Origin: Astrocystis sublimbata
Lineage: Eukaryota > Ascomycota > Sordariomycetes > Xylariales > Xylariaceae
NCBI GenBank assembly: GCA_022453515.1
Contig: JAJNNY010000007.1
Location: forward strand, 124,001-188,000
Direction of reading: 5' to 3'
Length of the DNA stretch: 64,000 nt
Notes under the pieces: model-generated
What the model was told of the DNA's origin: nothing
Databases searched by the model: none
Seen by the model: only the letters and a program-made list of their open reading frames with translations
Position numbers and translations under genes: made by a program
Shown: in pieces, positions 10,074 through 21,471 of the stretch
Position numbering within the stretch: position 1 is the stretch's first letter
How the letters are laid out: each line of letters starts with the position of its first letter

Positions 10074-11604
10074 GGTAGACCAGGTGTTGTTTGTTGTTTT
10101 GGTCATATGCATGCATCCATCGTACAGCCCAGCGATCAATTGATCGAGAGCCGAATGGACCCCTATGTCTCACATATTGTGTGACATTCTCAGGTTGCGG
10201 CGCAGTGTCGGGGCTTGCAACTACCTAGGTAGTGTGCGTGTAGCTATACCACATACCACAGCATGGTAGGTATAAGGCACAAACTCTTGAAAGTCGAGTT
10301 TGTGATGCATAGTACACACGCACAGGGTGCAACTGATCACATCTGGTCCCTGAACACAGGTCCAGACAGCTCTGGATCACAGGTATGTTAGAACACAGCT
10401 GATCGATCTTGTTACCCAATGTGGGACGCCTGCGGCGGGTGAGAGTTGACGCGCCATTGAGATTGGTAGGTCAGGTCGGACATTTCGCTAAAGGCTGAGC
10501 TTCATGGTTCCCTCCGAGGGATAGGAAGGAAGGACGGATGATAGGCATGTTTGTGTTTTTAAGAAATACGTGCGATATATATCACGTTTACTATGACAAT
10601 GTAACCTGTGCCTGGCATCCTGGGTACCTTATGTCGCAGTGACTGTCAAGATCGCCTGGCTGAACACTCTTCCTCCCTGTTCCTACCTTTGCATTTGTTC
10701 ATGTTTGCTTTCAAGGTGCTCGGGTGGGGAATAAAGGGCCTCTAATAGCATGCTAGATTACGGTTCGTATCCCTTGAACTTGCGCTTCGGCACTCAAAAG
10801 AATTGGGTCCTACAGAATTCGTTTAGTACATCGTAGATCTTCAGTCTAGTCGTGCAAAGCTATAGCTGAGCGACTTATGCTAACTTCTAAGGCCAAAGTT
10901 TAGGGGAACACCTTGTATACCTTTGCTCTAATTGGTTGAAAGCTCTAGATCTTGGTGGCTTGGCAAGTACCTCGATACCCGTGCCGAAACGCAAGCTCGG
11001 CAAGTTAAAAGGGATAGTTGAAAGCTAAGCACGGCTAAGGTTCTAGTGGCTGACGTGTGCGGGCCAGGAGTAGGGTCCGCGGGAGCTACAGATGGGAAGA
11101 ATGTTTATCATGACGCACACTTCTTGATAGATACGGCCTACATGCCTGATAGGCACAAGCTTTGATGAAAACAATACTGGAGACCCTTAGATATGCATAT
11201 TTCGAATGCGGTTACTCGCGGTTGCGCCAGTGCCAATAAGATGAAGACTCTCAGATGTTCCAGCTGGCTGCTAGCTGCGATGGTTACTCTATGTAACCAT
11301 CTTGGGCAACAATGACCACAAGGCGGCAAGACTTGGGCTCTTGGATGCGGGTAGCCGCTCGCTATCGGCATCTAGATTTTGTTTGTCATATGCACGGCCA
11401 TCCTGCTGTATGATAGATCACCAGATAGTTCCTGAATTTGAAGTATGCCGCTGACGTACGAGACTCGACTTAAAACAGCCCCTTCCCATGAATTCCGTGT
11501 TACTTTCTCCTACTATATATTTTCGCTTTCAAGAGAATATTCAATCAAGTCTTTGGCATCATTGCAAACTCTGTTTCTATCGTTCTTCCCACACATTACT
11601 CACA
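10074..11604. other. intergenic region, qutC promoter
   Basis: About 1.5 kb between tandem qutA and qutC. I found no match to the qa activator site better than a half-site. Two palindromes stand out: CTACCTAGGTAG at 10221-10232 and a 21-bp dyad at 11280-11300. No convincing ORF. Confidence 0.4.
11280..11300. repeat. 21-bp perfect dyad upstream of qutC
   Basis: ATGGTTAC and GTAACCAT are perfect inverted arms separated by 5 bases (TCTAT). It lies 305 bp upstream of the qutC ATG. The GG...CC ends recall the qa activator site, but the inner bases do not match it. It may be a regulator site or chance. Confidence 0.5.
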
Positions 11605-12666
11605 ATGCCTTGCCATCTAGGTATCACATCAATGTCACTCGGCCGCTGCTATGCCGGCCACTCGTTTGTACATAAGCTCGACATGGCTTATACGTATGGC
11701 TACAGAGGTATCGAACTATTCTACGAGGATCTTGTAGATATGGCTGAGCAGCTTGCGGGAGGTGATACCCAAGAGAACCAGCTTGAGGCAGCCAACATCA
11801 TCTCCCGACTTTGCCATGAGAGAGGGATCACCATCATCTGTCTACAGCCCTTTGCACACTACGAAGGCTTAATCGACCGCCAGGAACACGCGAATCGGAT
11901 AGAAAAGTTGGAGTTTTGGTTCCAATTGGCACGGGCTCTCCGTACCAACATGGTGCAAATTCCATCAAGTTTCGGGCCCGCATCAGAACTCTCAGAAGAT
12001 ATGGACTTGGCCGTGACAGACCTACAGAAGGTCGCGGACATGGGCCTGCAGCAGAATCCCCCAATCCGTTTCGTGTACGAGGCACTCTGCTTTGGAACGA
12101 GATTTAACACTTGGGAACAAAGCTGGGACATCGTCCAAGCCGTTGATCGACCCAACTTCGGCCTCTGTCTCGACACATTCAACATTGCAGGGCGCATCTA
12201 TGCAGATCCCGCCTCCCCTTCTGGTCTGACACCGAATTGTGATGAAGCGGTCCGGAATTCCATCGCTCGTCTTGTCGCCAATGTCGACATTAGAAAGGTG
12301 TTTTACGTCCAGGTGGTCGACGCTGAAAGGCTTGCATCGCCCCTGGTTGAAGGCCACCCATTCTATCATCCCGATCAGCCCGCCCGCATGAGCTGGTCTC
12401 GCAACTGCCGATTATTCTACGGCGAGAATGATCGGGGCGCATACCTCCCAGTGACAGAAATATCCCGCGCGATATTCCAGGGTCTCGGATTCGAGGGTTG
12501 GGTCAGCATGGAACTGTTCCACAGGAGAATGTCGGATACAGATGCGGTGGTGCCTCGGGAGCTCGCAAGCCGAGGGGCCACAGCGTGGGCAAAGCTCGCG
12601 AGAGACATGAAGCTCCGGATCGAAGAGATACCTAATGGTATCAGTAGGTTTGCAGCCTCACTATAA
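11605..12666 (+). CDS. qutC: 3-dehydroshikimate dehydratase (qutC/qa-4)
   Basis: Converts 3-dehydroshikimate to protocatechuate, the committed step of quinate catabolism. The intronless frame from ATG 11605 encodes 353 residues (qutC 348, qa-4 359). The open frame runs further upstream, but the family start is the MPCHLGITSMSLGRCYAGHS block, so the internal ATG was chosen. The fold is a xylose-isomerase-like TIM barrel. Candidate metal or catalytic acids are seen in RFVYEALCFG, GLCLDTFNIAG, VQVVDAE and VSMELFHR. It is tandem with qutA and converges with qutD. Confidence 0.95.
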   Translation: MPCHLGITSMSLGRCYAGHSFVHKLDMAYTYGYRGIELFYEDLVDMAEQLAGGDTQENQLEAANIISRLCHERGITIICLQPFAHYEGLIDRQEHANRIEKLEFWFQLARALRTNMVQIPSSFGPASELSEDMDLAVTDLQKVADMGLQQNPPIRFVYEALCFGTRFNTWEQSWDIVQAVDRPNFGLCLDTFNIAGRIYADPASPSGLTPNCDEAVRNSIARLVANVDIRKVFYVQVVDAERLASPLVEGHPFYHPDQPARMSWSRNCRLFYGENDRGAYLPVTEISRAIFQGLGFEGWVSMELFHRRMSDTDAVVPRELASRGATAWAKLARDMKLRIEEIPNGISRFAASL

Positions 12667-13304
12667 CCTTGCGCCGGGCTTTGATGGCAAACAAATGGTA
12701 GCTAGCGTGATTCTGCGGGTTGAGCGGGTTCTTTTTTTCATATGTTTGGGCGTCTCTTAAATACTATTTAGTTTAGAAATTTCGCATGTTTGAACTCTTA
12801 ATGTATATATCGTCTTTCAATCACCAAGGGCAGCGGGAAATACATTTTAATTGAATTTGATCGCTGATGATGCTTTTCACATTCAAGAGTACTAGAATGG
12901 CAAGTTATGCTGTATAAACCTGCAACCCTACTTCAGGGACAAGTGGTCTCAGCCAGCCCCAAATTGAAGACTTAACATAAGTGTCAATGAGAAGGTTACA
13001 AACTGTGAATTTGTCTTGAAAATGAACTAGAGCGGCACACAATGGCTGTAGTTGTAAACTCAAGACACAAACAAATGTCCGAGACATGTGCAAACAAATC
13101 GTCTGCCCTTGGATGGATATCTATCTGGGTAAACAACAGGCTCTGACTGATTGGCCGCCACACTACCTAGATAAGTAGTTATCTGAGCTAACACAGTTTG
13201 ACAAGTAACACAAACAAGATGAGATCCAAAAATTTTTTTGGCTATCTCAATACATCCAAGATAGCCGAACAAGACATCTCTTCCGTTCTGCATCAGCTCC
13301 CGAA
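12667..13304. other. convergent intergenic spacer, qutC-qutD
   Basis: AT-rich 3' flanks of two converging genes. No coding ORF or other feature seen. Confidence 0.45.
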
Positions 13305-15024
13305 TCAGACGGTCTCTCGCATATCAACGGCTGCGTCTATCTTCTCACCCCGAAAAAGGTCCGACCCATCGGCATTTCGCCTCCATTCTTCGTCTTGTAC
13401 CCGTAATTGATCCATGATCTTTCCGTGAGCCTTCCATACGGGACGCTGCTCGAACAAGCGGTCCATAGCTTCCAGCGGAACGCTTTTCGTCTCGGGAACA
13501 AGGAAGAAGACGAAAATAATTGACAACGCCATGAGTGAGGCGAAGAAAAAGTATACAGCGTAGCCCAGAGCCCCGAAGAGCTGCGGCGTGAACCGCGAGA
13601 TCAGGAAATTCCAGAACCAATTGCTCGCTGCCGCTGATGCCTGGCCCAAGGATCTATTGGCAAGTGTTAGTTAGTCTAGCAGTCTCAAGATACGTAGTCG
13701 TGCTCTATTGCTGACCTTGTATTTTGATCGAACATCTCTGAATTGAGAACCCATGGAGTTCCGTTCCACGATGGAGTGTAGAAGGCCGTCCATAGGTAGA
13801 AAAAGAAGATCGCAGCAATACCAGCCGGGGGTATCTCATCCGTAGGGTTGGCTTCGGGGTCAGCGATCTTGATATACGCTCCGATAAACCACATGCACAA
13901 GCTGCCGCCAAGAGCGCCGCCCATAAGGAGGTTTCGCCGGCCCAGCTTATCGATCAGAAATAGGAGCCATATGATAGTGAGCACCGTTTTTACTACACCA
14001 AAGAGACCTGTTGTAAGAAAACCCGTGTTTGTGCCTTTGATACCGAGGCTTCGGAAGACAGTTGGCGAGTAATAATTGATTGCGTTGATGCCAGAACCAT
14101 TTTGCCAAAAGAACAGGGCTGCGAACATAGTTGGTTAGTGTCTCTTCCTAGACTTACATAGATTGGAGTGAACCTACCACTACCAAGGAAAAACCGCCAC
14201 TGAATGCTTCTGATCTTGAGGGATGCGAACGGCTTCCAAAATCCAGCCCCGACCTCACGCCGATACTGCTCTACCTCTTCATCGATAAAGCCAATCTCTT
14301 CAGCAATGTAGATATCGTCTGCAGGAAGGTTTCGGATCCAGCAAAGGTTCGCTATCCCTTGTTCTCGTTGACCCTTGGAAATGAGCCACCTAGGCGACTC
14401 CTTGATCCAGAACGCTCCCAAGAACAGAAGTCCAGCGGGGATAAGCTGGACGGCAAAGGGAATCAACCACTGCGTACGCGTCGGAGGCACATGTAGATTA
14501 ACACCGTAGTTGATCCAAAATCCCACCAAACCTCCGATTTGCCATCCAAGCTCGTATAAACCAACAAGACGTCCACGGACGGCTGGAGGTGAGAGCTCGG
14601 AGATATAGATGGGCACGATCATTGAGGAAGCACCAACGCCGATACCGGCAAGAACGCGACCACCGTAGATGAGGCCCAAGCCTCGTTCGCTGTTGGCACC
14701 GAGCATCAAGCCAGCTCCTAGAATGAAGATAGTGACGAAGACGAAGAGCGATTTGCGCCGCCCAAGGTAGTATGTCGAACCATAGGCGAACAAGCTGCCG
14801 AAGAAGGCACCCGCCTGGTAGAGAGAGACGATATTCGCAGAGACCGACTTGGTGGGATGGAACTCATTGACAAATGAGGGCAAAGCTAGAGTCGTGCCAA
14901 TGAAAGCAGAGTCATAACCGATCATGCATGATGCAAAAGAGGCAACGGAGGCGCTGGCATAGACCCTCCAGTTATAGACAGCTTTTGGTGTTGGCCTGTC
15001 TTCGTTGAGTGTGAGAAGGCCCAT
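13305..15024 (-). CDS. qutD: quinate permease (qutD/qa-y), MFS sugar-transporter family
   Basis: Plasma-membrane quinate importer. Three exons (15024-14178, 14118-13716, 13653-13305) join in frame to 532 residues. The N-terminus, EDRPTPKAVYNWRVYAS...SCMIGYDSAFIGTTLALPSF, is that of qa-y. Sugar-porter motifs follow: GRRKS, GRVLAGIGVG, ESPRWL, FFWQNGSGINAINYYSPTVF and PETKSVPLEAMDRLF. About twelve membrane segments are expected. Introns are 59 and 62 bp with donors GTAGGT and GTCAGC. It is transcribed away from qutB, and the shared promoter contains a strong QutA-type site at 15734-15749. Confidence 0.95.
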
Positions 15025-16307
15025 GATGCTGTCTTGGACCTGTCAGGTTGACACTAACTCAAGAATGATGGGATCTGTGGTCCTGTGGGATGATTAAAAG
15101 AACAATCATCGGGCAAGTCATCCTTATATGCCACGAGAACATCTGGGGCCCCAAGTCGCTAGTAGACGGGATCGGTGTCAATATCTGGGGTAGATATGAA
15201 CGATCCTAGCTCGTCAGCCACCACGGCAAACCATTGGACGTTTATGTCTATCGCTTGGGATTTCCCTGGGGACAAAAAAGCCACGCCGTTACAACATGAC
15301 ATGACCTTCTGACGGGGACCGCTTGAAAGGAATTGATTTTCCATTGCAATTTACTGACTAGTATTTTCAAACGTTAATGCCTCGCTCGTTAGCGTACTCA
15401 CCTCATGAGCCGGACAGAGGCTAGGCCTTTAGCAACATTAAGTCCCGGATTGTGAGTTGCGGAAGTTACGCCATTGATCACCTATTCGGACAGAGTTTCT
15501 TCTAGCTATACACATATAATCCCCATTTCCCCGGATTTTGGCCATGTACTCGTAGCCGGAAGTAGCTAAAGCTCAGGAGCTTGAGAGCTGCCAACTCGCT
15601 GCCAAGAAGAACTGTGAGAGTTTTCACGTATTCCGTCACCGGTGATGAGTTGCCCACATGGCATCTGAAGGTGGATATTGCAAGGATAGCCTCGCCATCA
15701 AGGTCAGGATTTGGGTGCGCTTGCGGGTGCAAGGGATAAAGACTTACCCGGGTCACGACCCCGGCTGGGGAATACTATTTCCAAGCCCCGACTCCGGACT
15801 AAAATTACCAGGTACAGATGTGCGTAAACCTAACTCTTGGCCGCCATTTCTACTTAATGTGGACTTCGCAAATCTGCACTGCCATTCTGGCTGTGCCGCT
15901 TTGCAGTCTCCACGTGCGTAAATGGCCTGAATTGAGACATATCGGGGTGCCCACGGCATGCTCGGATACGCTAGGTGAATCATAGCCTCGGATACGATCG
16001 GCGCCGGACCACGATTAAAGTCGTAAGCAAGACGTACTACATATCTGCTTAGACCAGACCCAAGAGTCTGGTATCTCACATCACTTTAGTGTAGTTAAAA
16101 GGAGACTGCCTACAGTAGAGCACGTCTAACCAGTGTCCCGAACTACCATACATATGTACTCAACCCATCGTTCGCCGTTTTTATAGTAGGCCCAACTTCC
16201 CTACGTTGTGATTATGATAATTCGCATTCTTTGACAACCTTCAATCTGACCTGGGAGCATCCGTCGCAACTTCCGTCACCAACAGTATAACACAACACGC
16301 CGTAAGT
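15025..16307. promoter_or_regulatory. qutD-qutB bidirectional promoter region
   Basis: A 1.28 kb space between divergent start codons of two genes induced together in known systems. It holds the activator-site match at 15734-15749, about 710 bp from the qutD ATG and 560 bp from the qutB ATG. No convincing coding frame. Confidence 0.6.
15734..15749. promoter_or_regulatory. QutA/qa-1F-type activator binding site
   Basis: GGATAAAGACTTACCC; its complement GGGTAAGTCTTTATCC matches GGRTAARYRYTTATCC at 15 of 16 positions (14 of 16 read on the plus strand). Its place between divergent qutD and qutB suggests one site could serve both genes. Confidence 0.65.
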
Positions 16308-17399
16308 ATGGACGTCATCCCCCTCAAAAGGGGCCAGATTCCCAGAACAGCGGTGCTCGACCGCCATGGCTACATTTTCGGTCAAAAGATTGCGGCGTCT
16401 TTGTCACCACAGTTTCACCAGGCCATATTCGACGATTTAGGCTGGCGATGGGAGCAGTTCCGTCTCGACTCGGCCGATATCCCGGCCTTCCTGTCGCTGC
16501 TGCAAGACTCGAGGTGCTTCGGTACGTAACCCATGCTATGCAATACCCAAGATTCGCATATTATGAAACATGGTCTAATGCAAGACCAGGCGCATCCGTC
16601 ACGATGCCTAATAAGGTAGCCATAATGGAGCACCTGGACGAGATGACGGAGGAGTGTCGCGAGGTCGGCGCTTGCAACACAATCTACTTCCTTCCAGCAG
16701 ATGACCACAAGGTGGGCGGCCGGCGGCGGCTGTACGGCACCAACACGGATGTGGTGGGCGTGCGGGAGTCCTTCTACCAGAACGTCGCAGACCCGGACGC
16801 TGCGTTCCACGATCGCCCGGCCATGGTTATCGGCGGGGGCGGCGCGGCGCGCAGCGCCGTATACGCGCTACAGAAGTGGATGCGCTCTACGAGCATCTAC
16901 CTCGTGAACCGCGACAGTGCAGAAGTCGACGCCTTGATGCAAGAATGCAAAGCCAAAGGGTATGGTGATTCCCTCGTGCATGTCGCGACGGCAGAGCAGG
17001 CCGCGAAGCTCGAGGCACCTGGTGCTGTTGTCTCGTGCGTGCCGGACTTCCCGCCCAAGACGGCCGAGGAGAAGATGGCGCGAGAAGTCATCGAGACATT
17101 TCTGAAGAAGGAGCGCAAGGGAGCCATGCTGGAGATGTGTTATAACCCGACGCCGTACACCGAGCTCGGGGCTGTTGCCCTTCGCGAGGGCTGGAAAGTG
17201 ATATTGGGAACAGAAGCCATGATATGGCAGGGCTTCGAGCAGGTAAGATGCCTCTTGCTTCTTTTGATGATTTACGTGACCGAAGCTAATACTTTGATGA
17301 TAGTCAAAACTCTGGACGAACCTAGAGCTGAAAGATTTGCCTGTGGCGAAGTGTCAGAAGACGATTGCGGCGAGACTCTCGGAAACGGCGAGATTGTGA
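16308..17399 (+). CDS. qutB: quinate/shikimate dehydrogenase (qutB/qa-3)
   Basis: NAD-dependent oxidation of quinate to 3-dehydroquinate (and shikimate to 3-dehydroshikimate). Exons 16308-16521, 16590-17242 and 17304-17399 join in frame to 320 residues; qa-3 is 321. Shikimate-dehydrogenase-fold motifs are [14 protein letters not shown] for substrate, GASVTMPNK with the catalytic Lys at residue 80, [14 protein letters not shown] with the catalytic Asp, [13 protein letters not shown] for the dinucleotide, and WQGFEQ near the C-terminus. The first intron interrupts the GASVT motif after its first base. Donors are GTACGT and GTAAGA. The gene ends 172 bp from convergent qutG. Confidence 0.95.
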
Positions 17400-17571
17400 T
17401 CGTTAGTGAGGTAATTGCAATTGTGTTTGGCATTGTATAACGTTATAATTAGCCTCCAGCGCTCTATATAGACTAATCGAGTCTGCTGATTTCGACATGA
17501 TGATAAAGCTCCAATTCATTGCGTGTACAGATATGAATACCTTGAAAATCGAGCATTGTAAAAGACTTGAT

Positions 17572-18879
17572 CTATATACCTGGTCTAGTGTAGTCTAGCT
17601 CTCTAACTCGTTTCCAAACCTCACGAACAACTCGCTCCTGTGTCTGCCGCCCACTTTCCGTGTCCGAGGGTCCTGCCGGCCTGTCTTCATATTAGTACCA
17701 TACTTTCATAATTCCGCTCTAACATTTGTAACCATACCTAATAGCGAGATACAACCGACTGCCTAACTGCACGTCGGTGATTTCTGCTGTCGCATAATCG
17801 GCAGGCGGATTCGCAGTCGTAACAAGACCCCCAGCCTCCTGCAGAATAGCAACGCCCGCTGAGACATCCCTTCACAATTCCGTCAGTCAGTAAACAAGCA
17901 CCCAAGAATCACTCTTCTTCCAAAAAAAAAAGAGAATGACATACCATTCCCAACATCCTCCTTCCCACCAAATATCAAAGGACCCCATGGCAACATACGC
18001 CAAATCCAGCGTGGCACTTCCAAGACTCCTGACACCATGTACCATACCCCCTATCCCACCGCGCCCTCCAACCTCGGCCGCCATATTAACAAAGCTCTCG
18101 ACTTTCCGATGTAGATTCCCATCAGGGACGTCCCTCCTGTCCTTTCCCCACTCGCACGAGAAGATACAGCCCCCCGGCGCGTGCGCCGGCATGGGTGGGA
18201 CTGGGGACCGCAGCAGCGGAAGCCGTTGCGTTTCGTTCAGCCAGGCGCCGCGGCCCTTGCACGCCGAGAATAACTGGTTCATGAACGGCGCGTAGATGAC
18301 GCCGATGGTGGCCTCGTTGTTGACGACGAAGGCGATTGAGACGCAGAACATGGGGAATAGGTGCGTGTAGTTAACGGTGCCGTCCAGCGGGTCGACGCAC
18401 CATGTGGGACTTGCATCGATCAGGTATGCGCGAGAGGAGCCTTTAGAATATGTTTCTTCGCCTATGAATCTACCTCAAAAGTGGTGAGTTTCGGTAATCT
18501 TGTGGTTTGCAATAGTGACCGCGACGGGAGCGGTGACATGTCGTAGGTACATACTTGTGTGTAGGATATTTGCTCTCAATGGAGCTCTGAATGAACGCCT
18601 CGACATCTTGGGATGGTGCTACCGATCAGCAAAAACAATCTACAAGTCAATGGGCCCCCTCCAAAATAAACATTCTTAAAGAAGGAATCTACTACCCTCG
18701 TCTGCCTTGGTCACGATGTCTACCGCGTTCTCCTTTTCCGAAAACAACGGTTCCCTGCTGGTGCTTGTCTCTCCCCACCTCGCCTTTGCGAAATCCATCA
18801 GCAGCTGTCCTGCATCTTTGCCGAGCTGGACGGCAAATTCATATATCTCATCAAGCTCTTGCGGTGAAATCTCGGCCAT
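17572..18879 (-). CDS. qutG: inositol-monophosphatase-like protein QutG (qa-x homologue)
   Basis: Cluster gene of the inositol monophosphatase superfamily; its reaction in quinate metabolism is not firmly known. Five exons (18879-18696, 18606-18555, 18469-17945, 17869-17738, 17680-17572) join in frame to 333 residues, close to QutG at 330. Metal-site motifs are IGEET and WCVDPLDGTVNYTH; the second is DxxDGT, and both are typical of lithium-sensitive phosphatases. WEGGCWEWDVSAG near the C-terminus supplies the third Asp. The fourth junction splits the Trp codon of EWDVSAG. A weaker activator-type site lies about 65 bp upstream. Confidence 0.92.
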
Positions 18880-19561
18880 TGTTGCTCATAGAAGAGCACA
18901 AGTAGTCTGGATGATACAAACGGCAGATAGGATTCCAATCAAGAGAAATAATCATTTACCCGGAGGGAATATCGTTCTGCTAGGTTACAGCACAGGTCCA
19001 ACAGGATCGGACCAAGTTAGTCCCAAAATTGAAAAAGAAACGTGAACTCCAGCTGGCTGTGGTCTAGAAACTCGTCGCACATTTCCGCTGTATGTTCCGC
19101 GTCGAGCTGCATGAGATCTAGGGGGGGTAGCCGCAACAAGCCGAAGGAAACCCGCACCCATATTTTCCCTCGGTTCATCAAATAGGTACGAACTAAACAT
19201 TTAAGCGGACGAAACCCACTCGTTTACAATCGCAGCATCGCTGTGGATTGGGCTGCTAACAATACTTGCATGCTAATAGTTTCGACAAATAGTTGTGGAC
19301 CGATGACACTCGACCGATAGCTGGGATCACAAGTATTGTGACATCATCCTCATTTTCACGCGAAATTCGTTTCAGTCATGGTCAAATGCGATTGTATCAG
19401 ATTGACCAATCTTCGTTTGCGAGGCATGTAAGTGGCTTACGTAATCCCCGATGCTGGACTTATTCAGTCATGAAGTCAATGGGTGTATTAGTGTCATAAT
19501 AAGCTGGGTATCATGGAACGAAGATGGAATATAGCGACCTAGACATTCGGTATTCTCAGGC
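18880..19561. promoter_or_regulatory. qutG promoter region
   Basis: Space between tandem minus-strand genes JIP5 and qutG. It contains a 13/16 match to the qa activator consensus on the minus strand at 18946-18961. Nothing else recognised. Confidence 0.5.
18946..18961 (-). promoter_or_regulatory. possible QutA-type activator site upstream of qutG
   Basis: Minus-strand GGGTAAATGATTATTT matches the qa consensus at 13 of 16 positions; the left half is perfect and the right half ends TT instead of CC. Its place 67 bp upstream of the ATG makes it plausible, but the match is moderate. Confidence 0.4.
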
Positions 19562-20932
19562 CTAATCCAGGCCCTGAAATTTAAGGATTCCGTGAGCGCC
19601 GTGGGGGCCAAGCTCGACCTTGCTCTTGCCCTTCTTTCTCTTCTTTTTGTGTCTGTCGCCAGCATCACTATCTGAGTCGTCCGAGTCCGAGTCCTTGTCC
19701 GCTTGACGTTTGCCATTGTCCTGCTCAGGTGCCACAGCGTCTGAATCGTCGTCGTCGTCGTTCTCGGCGTCACTATCGTCGCTGTCATCATCACTATCCC
19801 CATCGTCGTGCGATGCAGCCGCTGCCGAGTCTTCCCAAATCTTGACTGTCTGGCCTCCACCACTGATCATACGGCCTTGACAGTCGAATCCAAGACTGAC
19901 AACCGTCTCAATATCGTCGTGGCGTAGCGAACCGTCCACTTCCCTCTTGGTCAGGTTCACGAGACGTAGACTTCCGTCACCCAAGCCAATTGCAACCCTC
20001 TTGTCACGACTGAGGTTTTCGGGGATCTGCACAATGCAGTCCAAACTTTCACCACCGCCCCGAGTCGAGTCCACAACGACGCGATCGAATTGATCATCCC
20101 AGGTCCCCTTGTCCCACAAGGTCAGCACGCCCGATCCGGTGCCGACGGCGATGACGCCATTGTGCCTGGCCTTTTTGGGGCCCATGCCAGCAATGTAAGC
20201 AGAGCACAGCAGCTCGTCCTCCTGGTCCTCGCTGCGCACGAGGACGCCGCGGCGCAGATCGGTGACGGCGAGGGTGGTGCCGCCAGTGGAGATCCACTGC
20301 TTGCTGAAGCCACTGGTGCTCTCGGCCGAGGGTGGGAGGGGCGTCAAGCTGGAGACGAAATCGTCGTGGGGGTAATGGCTCTGCTGGGGTTTCGAGGCGG
20401 CGAGGGCGCTGTCTCGCAGATCGAAGAGGTGGAGAACGCCCGAGTCGCAGGCAAGGAGGAGGGTCTGAGGCGAGAGCGCAGAGAGGAGAGCAGGGAAGTC
20501 AGGACTGGACTTGGTGGCGGGCACGGCTATCTTGGAGATGACCTGGCCGGTGGCGGGAGAGAAATGCTTCACGAGAGAGTCGGTGCCGGCGGAATAGAGG
20601 GCTGGCACGGCAGGGTTAGTCTTCCCCTCGCCAGGGCAAACAGGACTGACTATACAAGGTCAAAACGACATACATGACCCGTCGTGGCTGAAGACAAGAG
20701 ACCGGCAGCTGCCCTTGTGCCTGCGGGTGCGCCAGGCGGTGTCGATGGTGCTCCTCCCGTCGGACAGCACGCTGACGTCGGCATCGTCCTCGGTCGACCT
20801 CTCGGGGGCAGGAAGTCGGAAGCACTGGACATGGCCGCTGGCAAGCCCGACGCCGAGCAGAGGTTCGGTGGGATGCACAGCCTGGCTGAAGAGATCCGCG
20901 CTCAGCGGAAGCGTGCATAGGTTCTCAAACAT
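19562..20932 (-). CDS. jip5: WD40 protein JIP5 (ribosome biogenesis)
   Basis: Nucleolar WD-repeat protein of the JIP5 family, needed for large ribosomal subunit assembly in yeast. Exons 20932-20674 and 20601-19562 join in frame to 432 residues. The start [21 protein letters not shown] is typical of the family. WD-like blades include [71 protein letters not shown] and [13 protein letters not shown]. After the propeller comes a long Asp/Ser acidic run and then a Lys/Arg-rich stretch ([10 protein letters not shown]), a likely nucleolar signal. The donor is GTATGT. Confidence 0.9.
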
Positions 20933-21471
20933 GGTGACGGTGAGGGCGGCGGCGGGGAGGACGTATTGGCACGAGGTAAGATCAATGGATTATTGATGCA
21001 TGCCTCTTATGGTGCAATTGCAATTGGCCGTACTGTACAATGTAAAAGATTTCGGAATTGGCGTTGAGCCGAAGGAAGCTCAACAACAAGAACAACAACA
21101 ATGCAGCTGGAGAGCTCCAGCCTGAGCCTTGGAGCTTGGTTTTTTCTTTTTTTTCCCTCGTGCTTCTAACTATGGCTCAACCTTAGGTAGCTTTCGAATG
21201 CACTAAACGCGGCGCTAGTAGGTACTGCACTCCCCGCTCCTCAACGCGCATAAGCGCTTCGGGCTGTAAGGCACCTCAGGTGCCTGTAGCCCCCCCCCCC
21301 CCCCCCCCTAGGCCCTGTATCCTGCCCTGTAACACATCCTGTAAGGTCGAGGGCAAATGACCTTGTGAACAGGTCGAGGTTGGGTCTTTAGGCATGAGAT
21401 CGATCACCTTGAGAAGTTGCAAGATAGCCAACAAAAACGCTGGATTGAAAGTATCACACAGATCCATCACC
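20933..21471. other. intergenic region, JIP5-chitinase divergent promoters
   Basis: Holds both promoters, a pyrimidine-rich stretch near 21140, a 17-bp palindrome at 21269-21285 and a run of 19 C at 21290-21308. No gene. Confidence 0.5.
21290..21308. repeat. poly-C tract (C19)
   Basis: Nineteen consecutive C residues about 160 bp upstream of the chitinase ATG. Such runs are prone to length error in sequencing and to slippage in vivo. The adjacent palindrome AGGCACCT-C-AGGTGCCT is at 21269-21285. Confidence 0.85.
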
